DNA of 64,000 bases, taken from positions 124,001-188,000 of the forward strand of contig NZ_CP114283.1 in NCBI RefSeq assembly GCF_027107535.1, read 5' to 3'. The notes beneath the pieces were generated by a model. It searched no databases. It was not told the DNA's origin and saw nothing but the letters and a program-made list of their open reading frames with translations. This DNA is from Streptomyces aurantiacus (lineage in GTDB: Bacteria; Actinomycetota; Actinomycetes; Streptomycetales; Streptomycetaceae). Positions 51,651 to 60,011 of this stretch are shown here, one piece after another (the stretch's first letter is position 1; each line of letters starts with the position of its first letter). A program made the position numbers and the translations under genes.

Positions 51651-52973
51651 ATGAGTGCCAGCATGGAGCGCTACACGGACCGCGTCGAGCACTACGCGGA
51701 CCGCCATCCCCGCGCTCTCGACGTGATCGTGGTCCTGGCGCTGATGGGCTGCGCGACCTTCGGCAGCGCGCTCACCATGCCGGGCGCCGAACCGCCCGAC
51801 CAGGACAAGGCCGCCGTCATCCTCATGGGTGTGTCCTGCCTCGCACTGCTGAGGCACCGCGAACACCCGCGCACCTCCCTCGCCGTGACCGCGGTCTGTA
51901 CGGTGATCGCGGTCGGGCTGGGGTACCTGCTCACCCCCCTGCTGCTGGCCCCCATCATGGCGGCGCTCTACTGGCTCGCCACCGTCAGCGACCGGAAGAC
52001 CACACGTACCTGGGGCGTGACCGCAACGGTGGCCCTGATGCTGGCGGCCACGTTCTCCGACTCGATGGACGGTCTCTCCCTGGTGCTCAGGGTGATCGGC
52101 CCCCTCTTCTGGCTGCTGCTGCCCCTCGCCGCCGGCCGCATGACCCAGCTGCGGCGCGCCTACCTCCAGTCCGTACAGGCCCGCGCCGAACACGCCGAGC
52201 GCACCCGCGAGGAGGAGGCACGGCTGCGCGTCACCGAGGAACGCATGCGCATCGCCCGCGAGCTGCACGACGTCGTCGCCCACCACCTGGCCCTGGCCAA
52301 CGCCCAGGCGGGCACCGCCGCCCACCTCGCGCTCGCCGATCCGCGGCAGACCAAGAAGATCCTCACCGACCTGACCGGGACCACGTCCTCCGCGCTGCGC
52401 GAGCTGAAGTCCACGCTGGGGCTGCTGCGCCAGAGCGACGACCCCGCCTCCCCCTCGCTGGAACCGGCGCCCGGCCTCGACTGCCTGCCCGATCTGGTGA
52501 CGGCGTGCGCGACCGCGGGCGTCACCGTCACCGTGACCACGGAGGGCGAACCCCGGCCGCTCTCGCCGGGTGTGGACCTGACGGCGTACCGGATCGTGCA
52601 GGAGGCGCTGACCAACGTGACCAAGCACGCCGCCGCCGAGACCGCCCACGTGCGGCTCGCCTACGCCGACTCCCGCCTCCTGATCACGGTCAGCAACGAC
52701 GGCCCCGCCGCCCCTTCGGCCGCGGCGGTCGAGCAGCGCAAGGGCTTCGGACTCATGGGCATGCGCGAACGCGCCCACTCCGTGGGCGGCGAACTGTGCG
52801 CGGGCCCCCGTCCGGAAGGCGGCTTCGAGGTCACCACCGCACTGCCGCTCCAGCCCTCGGCGCCGGGGGCGGCAGAAACCGCCGGGCCCGCGGAACCGGC
52901 CGCACCAGTACATCCAGTACGTCCACCACATCCGGTGGATCCGGTGGATCCCGCAGAAGGAGACAAGCCATGA
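51651..52973 (+). CDS. NarL-type sensor histidine kinase
   Basis: 440 residues with GGAGAACAG before ATG 51651. Five to six membrane helices (about 20-180), a HisKA_3 dimerisation domain with phosphoacceptor ARELHDVVAHHLALANAQAG, and an HATPase domain (AYRIVQEALTNVTKHAAAET, GFGLMGMRERAHSVGGEL). The C-terminal 40 residues are Pro/Val-rich (VHPVRPPHPVDPVDP). Pairs with the response regulator that overlaps its stop by ATGA. Confidence 0.92.
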   Translation: MSASMERYTDRVEHYADRHPRALDVIVVLALMGCATFGSALTMPGAEPPDQDKAAVILMGVSCLALLRHREHPRTSLAVTAVCTVIAVGLGYLLTPLLLAPIMAALYWLATVSDRKTTRTWGVTATVALMLAATFSDSMDGLSLVLRVIGPLFWLLLPLAAGRMTQLRRAYLQSVQARAEHAERTREEEARLRVTEERMRIARELHDVVAHHLALANAQAGTAAHLALADPRQTKKILTDLTGTTSSALRELKSTLGLLRQSDDPASPSLEPAPGLDCLPDLVTACATAGVTVTVTTEGEPRPLSPGVDLTAYRIVQEALTNVTKHAAAETAHVRLAYADSRLLITVSNDGPAAPSAAAVEQRKGFGLMGMRERAHSVGGELCAGPRPEGGFEVTTALPLQPSAPGAAETAGPAEPAAPVHPVRPPHPVDPVDPAEGDKP

Positions 52974-53650
52974 GTATCAGGGTGCTGCTCGCTGACGACC
53001 AGGCCCTGCTGCGGGCCACCTTCAGGATCCTGATCGACTCCTGCGAGGACATGACGGTGGTCGGGGAGGCGTCCGACGGCGCGGAGGCGGTGGACCTGAC
53101 CAGGGCCCACCACCCCGACATCGTCCTCATGGACATCCGTATGCCGGGCGTGGACGGTCTCGCCGCCACGTCCGCCATCTGCGCCGACCCGGGACTGTCC
53201 GCGACCCGCGTCCTCATCCTGACCACCTTCGAGACCGAGGACTACGTGGCCCAGGCGCTGCGCGCGGGTGCCAGCGGTTTCCTCGGCAAGGACGTCACGG
53301 CCGACACCCTGCTGGCCGGCCTGCGCACCGTGGACTCGGGAGAGGCCCTGCTCTCGCCCGGCGCGACCCGCACTCTCATCACCCGGTTCCTCACGGCGCC
53401 CGCTCCCGGGGCCCAACTGGCGCCCCCGGAACGGCTGAACGAGCTCACGGTCCGCGAGCGCGAGGTCATGGCCCTGGCGGCGGAGGGCAAGTCCAACACC
53501 GAGATCGCCGAGGTCCTCACGGTGAGCCCGCTGACCGTGCGCACCCACATCCACCGGGCCATGACGAAACTGGGTGCCCGCGACCGCGCCCAACTGGTCG
53601 TCATCGCCTACCAGACGGGCCTGGTGCAGGCGGGACCGACGGCCCTCTGA
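52970..53650 (+). CDS. LuxR/NarL-type response regulator
   Basis: 226 residues from ATG 52970 (AGAAGGAGACAAGCC). Receiver domain (about 1-120) with acidic pocket LLADDQALLRATF, phosphoacceptor DIVLMDIRMPG and LTTFETEDY; C-terminal LuxR helix-turn-helix (LTVREREVMALAAEGKSNTE, VSPLTVRTHIHRAMTKLGAR). Likely DNA site: the TACT-N8-AGTA element before the MMPL gene. Inference only. Confidence 0.94.
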   Translation: MSIRVLLADDQALLRATFRILIDSCEDMTVVGEASDGAEAVDLTRAHHPDIVLMDIRMPGVDGLAATSAICADPGLSATRVLILTTFETEDYVAQALRAGASGFLGKDVTADTLLAGLRTVDSGEALLSPGATRTLITRFLTAPAPGAQLAPPERLNELTVREREVMALAAEGKSNTEIAEVLTVSPLTVRTHIHRAMTKLGARDRAQLVVIAYQTGLVQAGPTAL

Positions 53651-53721
53651 CGGTCCGGTTCCGCACGGCGCTGCGGGGGCGGGCGCATCCCGGTGGCTCT
53701 CGCGCCGAACCTGTCCGGGAT

Positions 53722-53868
53722 GTCGGGCCACACAGCACTCGGTACACGGAGCGTGCGCACCTGGATCACCACTTCGCACGCACAGAAGTGATCACCTACG
53801 AGATCCTGCTGGACCCGGCCGCCCGCATGCGCCTGCCTCGCCTCCTCCGCCGGCTGCGCCCGCGCTGA
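53722..53868 (+). pseudogene. Possible 3' fragment of an unidentified gene
   Basis: In one frame the sequence reads STRYTERAHLDHHFARTEVI followed by TYEILLDPAARMRLPRLLRR and ends at TGA 53866. The composition is protein-like with no start or upstream continuation, so it may be the tail of a lost gene. I do not recognise the family. Confidence 0.3.
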
Positions 53869-54046
53869 CCCTCCCCGGCCCGGAACCCGGACTGTGATCC
53901 TTCCGTCTTCCTGCGGCGGGAGTCTGTTTACCGGAAGGACGACCAGCGAGAATTACCCGGTCATCCGTCCATCACCTGAACCGCTACCCGTCTTCATCAG
54001 CAGTTTTTCGGCCAGAACCTGGCAAATCACCTAGAAATCAAGATAA
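53869..54046. other. Lower-GC upstream region of the first PAP2-like gene
   Basis: About 180 bp with a conspicuous AT-rich stretch just before the ATG (54020-54046), probably holding the promoter. Confidence 0.5.
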
Positions 54047-55414
54047 ATGCCGTTGCAGCTCTTTTCGCGAATACCCGGCAGACCGACGTTCCCCACATGG
54101 CGTCAGCCGCGGGCGGGACTCTGGGCCGTGGCAGGTCTGGCGGGTCTCGGATTCCTCATCGCGCTGGAGATAGCCGCACGTCACTACGGCCTGCCGGGGC
54201 CGATCACCACGCAGGCGCAGGAGGTGGTGCTCGCCCCCAAATCGGGCCCCCTGCTGTACGCGAGCATGGCGCTGATGATGGTGGTGCTCACCTGGCGGGA
54301 GCGGTTCATCGCGGTCGGCGCCGCGATCGGCATCGACATCGTCTTCGTACTGGTGCGGTGGGCGGCCGGCGTCGAGGCGGCCGAGGGACATCCCTTCGGC
54401 AACGGTGCCCTCTGGGTGATGCTGGGCTGCGGGGTCATCGCCCTCACGCGCCGCACCGGCCCGGAACGCGTCCTGCTGCTGAAGGGCGTCGGGCTGGGCC
54501 TGCTGCTGGTGGCCGGCCGCAAGACGGGCGACACCTGGCTGCTGATCACCTCGAAGACCCGCCCGGTGGTGCTCGACCAGTACGTGGCGACCGCCGACCA
54601 CGCGCTGGGCGACCCGTCGTGGCTGGCCGGCCGGGTCATCGAGGCCGCCGGCCCGGTCCCCGCCCACGTCCTCGACTGGGTCTACGCGCAGCTCGCCGTG
54701 GCCGCGGTCGTCTTCGCGCTGTACCAGTTGCGCCACGTGGCGACCGAGCGCCGCTTCCCGCGCCACCACCTGGTGCGCACCTTCCTGGCGGTCGGCGTCC
54801 TCGGGCCCGGCATCTACATGATCTTCCCCGTGGTCGGACCGGTCTTCGCCTACGGCACCGGCGCCTTCGGCACCGGCGGCGAGCACTGGGCGCTGGCCAA
54901 CCTGTGGCCGGACGTCCTGCCGCCGAGCAGCAACCCGCAACCGATGCTGTACGACGGGATCACGCCCCGCAACTGCATGCCGAGCCTGCACACGGCGTGG
55001 GCCACCGTGATCTTCATCCACTCCCGCAGGGCCCCGCGTTTCCTGCGCTTCGCGGGCACGTTCTGGCTCGTCGCCACGCTCAGCGCGACGCTGGGATTCG
55101 GCTACCACTACGGCGCGGATCTCCTTGTCGGCGTGGTGTTCGCCATCACGGTCGAGGCGGCGCTGCGCTCGCTCGCCCGCGGCTGGGACCGGTCGGCGAC
55201 CCAACTGGTCGCCTACGGCACGACGGTCTTCACCGCGCTCCTGCTGTCGTACCGCTATCTGTCGACGGACATGGCCGGACGTCCGTGGGTCTTCGGACCG
55301 CTGCTGCTCCTGGCGACGGCCTCGGTGATCTACGGCTACGTACGCACCACCAGGGCATGGGACCCGAAGCCCGCGCCGGTACGACGTCCGGAACCCCTGC
55401 TGGAACTGGTCTGA
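54047..55414 (+). CDS. PAP2/IPC-synthase-like membrane protein, copy 1
   Basis: 455 residues with about 10-12 membrane helices. The C-terminal half has the PAP2 phosphatase/phosphotransferase motifs: RNCMPSLHTAWATVIFIHSR (PSLHT) and GFGYHYGADLLVGVVFAITV (GYHYG-D). This arrangement resembles inositol phosphorylceramide synthase-type (AUR1-like) proteins that act on lipid phosphates at the outer leaflet. Nearly duplicated at 61991-63421. Target lipid unknown. Confidence 0.85.
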   Translation: MPLQLFSRIPGRPTFPTWRQPRAGLWAVAGLAGLGFLIALEIAARHYGLPGPITTQAQEVVLAPKSGPLLYASMALMMVVLTWRERFIAVGAAIGIDIVFVLVRWAAGVEAAEGHPFGNGALWVMLGCGVIALTRRTGPERVLLLKGVGLGLLLVAGRKTGDTWLLITSKTRPVVLDQYVATADHALGDPSWLAGRVIEAAGPVPAHVLDWVYAQLAVAAVVFALYQLRHVATERRFPRHHLVRTFLAVGVLGPGIYMIFPVVGPVFAYGTGAFGTGGEHWALANLWPDVLPPSSNPQPMLYDGITPRNCMPSLHTAWATVIFIHSRRAPRFLRFAGTFWLVATLSATLGFGYHYGADLLVGVVFAITVEAALRSLARGWDRSATQLVAYGTTVFTALLLSYRYLSTDMAGRPWVFGPLLLLATASVIYGYVRTTRAWDPKPAPVRRPEPLLELV

Positions 55415-55507
55415 GCAGGGCTGAGCAGGGCTGGGGGCACGCGGACCCCGGGGACGACCGCGGACCCTGGGACCGTGGGACCTGAGTGGCAACTCCCCGA
55501 CTGCCAG

Positions 55508-55540
55508 GCCGTCCAGGGCCGTCCAGGGCCGTCCAGGGCC
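55508..55540. repeat. 10-bp tandem repeat (GCCGTCCAGG)
   Basis: Three perfect copies plus a partial fourth between the PAP2-like gene and the sigma gene. Confidence 0.8.
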
Positions 55541-55603
55541 GCGCAGGCCTGCCCCGCCGACCGTGCGGCCGATCGCGCAACGGTCCTCGCCTGCCGCGCG
55601 CGT

Positions 55604-55609
55604 TAGGAT
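55604..55609 (+). promoter_or_regulatory. Likely -10 of leaderless sigma gene
   Basis: TAGGAT lies 7 bp before ATG 55617 without an intervening Shine-Dalgarno, implying a leaderless mRNA. Confidence 0.4.
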
Positions 55610-55616
55610 CCGTGCC

Positions 55617-56561
55617 ATGGCCCTGACCATGAACGACGTGGACCGGTTCGAGGCGTCGAGGCCCCGCCTGGAGGCCATCGCCTACCGCCTGCTCGGTTCG
55701 GCGAGCGAGGCCGAGGACGCCGTACAGGAGACGTTCCTGCGCTGGCAGGCCGCCGACGTCGACCGCATCGAGGTCCCCGTGGCCTGGCTGACCAAGGTGC
55801 TCACCAACCTGTGCCTCAACCAGCTCACTTCGGCCCGGGCGCGGCGCGAGACCTACGTCGGCCAGTGGCTGCCCGAGCCGCTGCTCGGCGGGGACCCGAT
55901 GCTCGGCCCCGCCGACACCGCCGAGCAGCGCGAATCGGTCTCGTACGCGGTGCTCGCCCTGCTGGAGCGGCTCTCGCCCAACGAACGGGCGGTGTACGTG
56001 CTGCGGGAGGCCTTCGGCTACCCGCACCAGGAGATCGCCGAGATCCTCGACATCACCGAGGCCGCCTGCCAGCAGGTCTACCACCGGGCCAAGAAGCACG
56101 TCGCGGACGGCAAGGCCCGTACCGAGGTCGACGAGGCCACCGCCCGGCGGATCGTCGACGAGTTCCTCGCGGCCGCCACCAGCGGCCGGACCGAGCCGCT
56201 CGTGCGGCTGCTCACCGAGGACGCCGTCTCGATCGGTGACGGCGGCGGGAAGGTCCCGGCCCGCGCCAGGGCGTTCGAGGGCGCTCTCGCGGTCGCGAAG
56301 TTCATGCGGGGCCTGTTCAAGCCCAGCAAGGCCAAGCGCGCCCTGGTCGGCGGCTCACCGGAGATCCACGTCACGACCGCCAACGGCGGCCCCGCAGTCG
56401 TCGCGGTCGTCGACGGCAGGGTCGTCGGCGTCATGTGCGTGGAGATCACGGCCGAGGGCATCGCCGCGTTCCGCAACCAGGTCAACCCCGACAAGCTCGA
56501 ACGCGCGAACCGGCTGTGGGCGGCCACGGACCACGGAGAAGCCCTGTTCAAGGCCTTCTGA
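55617..56561 (+). CDS. sigJ: ECF41-type sigma factor with SnoaL-like C-terminal domain
   Basis: 314 residues. Sigma region 2 (FEASRPRLEAIAYRLLGSAS, EDAVQETFLRWQAA), region 4 (LSPNERAVYVLREAFGYPHQ, EIAEILDITEAACQQVYHRA), then a SnoaL/NTF2-like C-terminal domain of about 100 residues. Three ECF41 signatures are present: WLPEPL in the linker (about 84), DGGGK (about 206) and NPDKL (about 291). The C-terminal domain controls activity in place of a separate anti-sigma. The FAD oxidoreductase 115 bp downstream is the typical genomic partner. Confidence 0.93.
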   Translation: MALTMNDVDRFEASRPRLEAIAYRLLGSASEAEDAVQETFLRWQAADVDRIEVPVAWLTKVLTNLCLNQLTSARARRETYVGQWLPEPLLGGDPMLGPADTAEQRESVSYAVLALLERLSPNERAVYVLREAFGYPHQEIAEILDITEAACQQVYHRAKKHVADGKARTEVDEATARRIVDEFLAAATSGRTEPLVRLLTEDAVSIGDGGGKVPARARAFEGALAVAKFMRGLFKPSKAKRALVGGSPEIHVTTANGGPAVVAVVDGRVVGVMCVEITAEGIAAFRNQVNPDKLERANRLWAATDHGEALFKAF

Positions 56562-56585
56562 CCCCGGTTCGACCACGGGACGATC

Positions 56586-56609
56586 CCGATGTGAGGTGCT
56601 TCACATCGG
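56586..56609. promoter_or_regulatory. Perfect inverted repeat before the FAD oxidoreductase gene
   Basis: CCGATGTGA and TCACATCGG form perfect 9-bp arms around a 6-nt spacer, 67 bp before the oxidoreductase start. TGTCAGG at 56613 is close to the ECF41 -35 TGTCACA; the match to the -10 is weak. Confidence 0.5.
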
Positions 56610-56676
56610 GTTCCTGTCAGGAAACGGCGGGCCGCCCGGTTCAAGGGGCGAATCCGCTGAAGACAGGAGTACGGCC

Positions 56677-57909
56677 ATGCAGCACCGCATCATCGTCCTC
56701 GGGGCCGGATACACCGGCGCCATCGCCGCCGGGCGCCTCGCCAAGCGGCTGCGCCGCGAAGACGTCGCCATCACTCTGGTCAACGCCGAGCCCGACTTCG
56801 TCGAGCGCGTCCGCATGCACGAACTGGCGGTCGGCCGCCCCCTCGAACCCCGCCCCTTCAGCGAGATGTTCGCGGGCACCGGCGTCGAACTGAGGCTCGC
56901 GAAGGTCACCGGCGTCGACGTCGACCGCAGGACCGTCGCCGTCGTCGACGCGGACGGCTCCGAGGAACTGGAGTACGACAGCCTCGTCTACGCCCTCGGC
57001 AGCGGCTGGAACGACCAGGGCGTCCCCGGCACCGCCGAGCACGCCCACGAGATCGCCGGCCGCCCCGGAGCGCTCCGGCTGCGTGAGGACCTGGCCCGCC
57101 TGGCCGCCGGACAGTCCGTGGTCGTGGTCGGCGGCGGCCTGACCGGAGTGGAGGCCGCGACCGAGATCGCCGAGGCCCGCCCGGACCTGGACGTCGCCCT
57201 CGCCGCCCGCGGCGCACTCGGCGACTGGCTCTCCGACAAGGGCCGCAGGCACCTGCGGAAGGTCTTCGGCGGCCTCGGCATCACCACGTACGAGCACGCC
57301 GCCGTCACCGCCGTCGAGGCAGGGCACATCACCACCGCGGACGGCACGTCCGTCCCGGCCGCGGTCACCGTGTGGACCACCGGCTTCGCCGTCCACCCGA
57401 TCGCGAGGGCCACCACCCTGGAGGTCACCGACACCGGCCAGATCGTGGTCGACGGGACCATGCGCTCGGTCTCGCACCCCGACGTGTACGCCATCGGCGA
57501 CGCGGCCCTGGTGGCGGGCCCGGGCGGCAAGCCGCTGCGGATGTCCTGCGCCTCGGGCGTCCCCACCGCGTGGCAGGCCGCCGACGCCATCGCGGCACGC
57601 CTGACCGGCGGGAAGGTCCCGAACGTACCGGTCCGCTACTTCAACCAGTGCATCTCGCTCGGCCGCAGGGACGGCCTGATCCAGTACGTCACCGCCGACG
57701 ACCGCTCCGTCCGGGCGGCCCTGACCGGCCGGTTCGCCGCCCTCTACAAGGAGCTGATCTGCAAGGGCGCGGCCTGGGCCGTCGCCAACCCGACGCTCGG
57801 GATGCCGTCCCGGCGCCGCCCCGTCCTGCGGCAGCCGGCCCCGGCAGCCGCGCAGGCCCCGGCACCCGCGGAGGTCCCGGCACCCGCGGAGGCCCGGGCG
57901 ACGGCCTGA
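56677..57909 (+). CDS. FAD-dependent NDH-2-like oxidoreductase
   Basis: 410 residues from ATG 56677 (ACAGGAGTACGGCC). FAD-binding GXGXXG (IIVLGAGYTGAIAAGRLAKR), second nucleotide-binding loop (VVVVGGGLTGVEAATEIAEA), and the FAD/substrate block (YAIGDAALVAG). A type II NADH dehydrogenase-like protein; the C-terminal 50 residues are an Ala/Pro repeat (PAPAEVPAPAEA). Probably controlled by the adjacent ECF41 sigma factor, as in other actinobacteria; electron acceptor unknown. Confidence 0.9.
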   Translation: MQHRIIVLGAGYTGAIAAGRLAKRLRREDVAITLVNAEPDFVERVRMHELAVGRPLEPRPFSEMFAGTGVELRLAKVTGVDVDRRTVAVVDADGSEELEYDSLVYALGSGWNDQGVPGTAEHAHEIAGRPGALRLREDLARLAAGQSVVVVGGGLTGVEAATEIAEARPDLDVALAARGALGDWLSDKGRRHLRKVFGGLGITTYEHAAVTAVEAGHITTADGTSVPAAVTVWTTGFAVHPIARATTLEVTDTGQIVVDGTMRSVSHPDVYAIGDAALVAGPGGKPLRMSCASGVPTAWQAADAIAARLTGGKVPNVPVRYFNQCISLGRRDGLIQYVTADDRSVRAALTGRFAALYKELICKGAAWAVANPTLGMPSRRRPVLRQPAPAAAQAPAPAEVPAPAEARATA

Positions 57910-57969
57910 AGCGCTCGGGCCCGGGCCGCAGGGGCACCCTGCCCTTGGTGGTCCCGGCCCGCAGGCGCG

Positions 57970-58965
57970 TCAGGGGCGGGCCGGGAGCCAGCCCTGCTGA
58001 ACGGCGCGTGCGCCGGCCTCGAAGCGGCTGCGCGCGCCGAGACGGTCCATCAGCTCGGAGGCGATCCGCCGGGCCGTGCGGTGCGACACCCCCAGCCGCT
58101 TGGCGATCGCCTCGTCGGTGTGACCCTCGGCCAGCAGGCGCAGGGCGGTGGCCTGTTGACCGGTGAGCCCGTTCGGATCGACGGGGACGACCTGGCCGAG
58201 CGGCTGGGCGGCACCCCAGGTGGCCTCGAACAGCGCACACAGCGCGGTGAGCGTGCCCTGCCCGGACAGGAGGACCGCACCCGCGGCGGTGTCGTCGCTG
58301 CTGACCGGGATCATGGCGATCCGCCGGTCCATCAGGATCATCCGGGTGGGCAGCGACGGCACCGTACGAACCTGGCCGCCCAACCGGGCGAGCCAGTCGG
58401 CGTGTTCGACGGTGGGCCGGTTCGAACGGACGCTGTCGAGGTAGATCGTGCGCATCCGCACCCCGCGGCCGAGCAGATCCTGGTTGAGCGGCCGGGACGC
58501 GGCCATGTTCTCCGCGGTCTGGGGACCGCCCGGCGCGAAGGCCAGGAACTCCTCGCTCACCTCACGGGTGAGCACGGCCAGCCGGTCGCGTATCTGGTCG
58601 AGGCCGACCAGCTGCTCCACACCGGGATGGCTGGCGGCCGGACGGAGTTCGGCGTACTCGGAGATGAGCTGGGCCGCGGCCGCCCGCGAGGCCTCCAATC
58701 GCTGCTGGTGAGCGGCGAGTTGGGCATGCTGCCGGGCCATCAGGATCTCCATCCCGATGTCGGGGGAGACCGCCCGGAGCCGGCCCGCGTCCCCGGCGGC
58801 GGGGCGCACCAGCGCCAGTTCGCTGAGCGTGTCGAGGGCGTCCCGCGTCTCTTCCTCGGACAGTCCCACGGAATCGGCCAGGGCCGCGACACCCGTTGCC
58901 GGATGTCTGAGCATGGCGCGGTACACCGTCTCCGCGACGGAGTCGAGGCCGAGTGCGGTCAGCAT
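57970..58965 (-). CDS. TrmB-like/LuxR-type helix-turn-helix regulator
   Basis: 331 residues from ATG 58965 (GGGGGACCAC before it). N-terminal TrmB-like winged helix (DSVAETVYRAMLRHPATGVA, ALADSVGLSEEETRDALDTL), a central sensor-like domain (GRGVRMRTIYLDSVRSNRPT, PTRMILMDRRIAMIPVSS) and a C-terminal LuxR-type helix-turn-helix (LRLLAEGHTDEAIAKRLGVS, RTARRIASELMDRLG). The fused N- and C-terminal DNA-binding parts are characteristic of a large Streptomyces regulator group, of unknown ligand. It is divergent from a small gene and the ADAGWQ peptide gene. Confidence 0.85.
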   Translation of the reverse strand: MLTALGLDSVAETVYRAMLRHPATGVAALADSVGLSEEETRDALDTLSELALVRPAAGDAGRLRAVSPDIGMEILMARQHAQLAAHQQRLEASRAAAAQLISEYAELRPAASHPGVEQLVGLDQIRDRLAVLTREVSEEFLAFAPGGPQTAENMAASRPLNQDLLGRGVRMRTIYLDSVRSNRPTVEHADWLARLGGQVRTVPSLPTRMILMDRRIAMIPVSSDDTAAGAVLLSGQGTLTALCALFEATWGAAQPLGQVVPVDPNGLTGQQATALRLLAEGHTDEAIAKRLGVSHRTARRIASELMDRLGARSRFEAGARAVQQGWLPARP

Positions 58966-59138
58966 GTGGTCCCCCAGTATTCCTGCACGGTCTTCCTGCA
59001 CCGAACATCCCCTGTTTCGAACAGGATCTTCGCAGAGGGTGAGGGATCGTCACCAGAGAAGGACGGAACGGGCCCCGGCCACAACCGTCCAGCCGCGAGA
59101 GGGCCGGGCCGACGCCATCCGCTGAGACGCTGGAGGGC

Positions 59139-59447
59139 ATGTACCTCGTCCACGCGCATCTGGAAGTGCCTCCAGGTGAACAACTGCCCACGAACATGCG
59201 GGCCGTGGTGCGCTCAGCGATCACCGCGGGCGACCGGGTCGAGCACGTCGCCGTACATCCCCGTTCCCCGACCCTGCTCACGCTCGGCTTCTATCTGCTG
59301 GCCGACGGGATCGAGGAGGCGGAGGGCCGGGCGGTCCAGGTCGGCGCCCGACTGCTGCGTGACGTACCGCAGTTGGCGGCGGCGCGGCTGACGGGGGCCG
59401 GGGTGCCGCTGATGCCGTTGGCCTTCGCGCCGCAGCCGGTGGACTGA
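59139..59447 (+). CDS. Small conserved-looking protein of unknown function
   Basis: 102 residues, soluble: MYLVHAHLEVPPGEQLPTNM, VRSAITAGDRVEHVAVHPRS, LTLGFYLLADGIEEAEGRAV. Codon use is strongly coding. I do not recognise the family. It sits between the TrmB/LuxR regulator and the secreted peptide gene, 170 bp before the latter and in the same direction, so it may help make or sense the peptide. Confidence 0.65.
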   Translation: MYLVHAHLEVPPGEQLPTNMRAVVRSAITAGDRVEHVAVHPRSPTLLTLGFYLLADGIEEAEGRAVQVGARLLRDVPQLAAARLTGAGVPLMPLAFAPQPVD

Positions 59448-59618
59448 AGCGGCCCGTGTGGACGCATGAGTCCAAGGCCCGTTCCGTCCATCCCTGAACT
59501 CTTCTCTCGGTCCTGAGCCGCGACGAAGCTATGGATCACCGGCCGGACCGAGCGTCACCGCGGGACGCGAGGGCAGGCCGGACACCGCAGTTCACCTCCG
59601 GCAGGAACGGAATCAGCC

Positions 59619-59789
59619 ATGCTCCGCACTCGCATCGCCAAGGCCGCCGCGGTCGTCTCTCTCGCCCTCGCGGCATCCCTCGCCGCGCCGGCCGTCGCGT
59701 CCCTGTCCGAGGCGGACGCGGCTGCGGCCTCCACCGTCCTCGCCGACGCCGGCTGGCAGGCCGCCCCTGCGGACGCGGGCTGGCAGTAG
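59619..59789 (+). CDS. Secreted small peptide with duplicated ADAGWQ motif
   Basis: 56 residues, too short for most gene finders. Basic start (MLRTRIAKAAA), a hydrophobic core (VVSLALAASLAAPAVA) and an AVA-S-type signal peptidase site give a mature peptide of about 29 residues, SLSEADAAAASTVLADAGWQ plus AAPADAGWQ. The hexapeptide ADAGWQ occurs twice, the second at the very end. No Cys or Ser/Thr clusters suggest lanthipeptide processing. Possible signalling peptide, with a regulator gene divergently encoded 0.65 kb away. A strong terminator follows. Confidence 0.7.
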   Translation: MLRTRIAKAAAVVSLALAASLAAPAVASLSEADAAAASTVLADAGWQAAPADAGWQ

Positions 59790-59857
59790 CCCACTCGAAC
59801 TGATTCCGGTCCACCTGCTCGCGCACCCGCCCGGCACTGGATCCCAGCGCGCTCGGC

Positions 59858-59896
59858 AAGGGCGGCGCCCCCTCGGACGGAGGGGGCGCCGCCCTT
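59858..59896 (+). terminator. Terminator after the peptide gene
   Basis: AAGGGCGGCGCCCCCTC pairs with GAGGGGGCGCCGCCCTT across a 5-nt loop: a 17-bp perfect stem. Confidence 0.88.
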
Positions 59897-59950
59897 CTTG
59901 CGTGGGCCGCCGGAGCCCGGCAGTCACGGGTGGCACCCCGCGCGGGCACG

Positions 59951-59987
59951 CCCGAAGGCCCCGCCGGGGATCGGCGGGGCCTTCGGG
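59951..59987 (-). terminator. Terminator of the beta-propeller/NlpC gene
   Basis: CCCGAAGGCCCCGCCG pairs with CGGCGGGGCCTTCGGG across a 5-nt loop, ending 25 bp from the 60012 stop. Confidence 0.88.
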
Positions 59988-60011
59988 GCACAGGGGGCGA
60001 CGGCGGACGCG

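Noticed and set aside
47966..51664. 1232-residue leftward ORF across the GDSL and MMPL genes
   Set aside because: Antisense of MMPL codons, very rich in Arg/Asp/Gly; MMPL signatures are on the plus strand.
59555..59794. Leftward ORF over the ADAGWQ peptide gene
   Set aside because: Antisense shadow; only the plus strand gives a signal peptide and an exact hexapeptide repeat.
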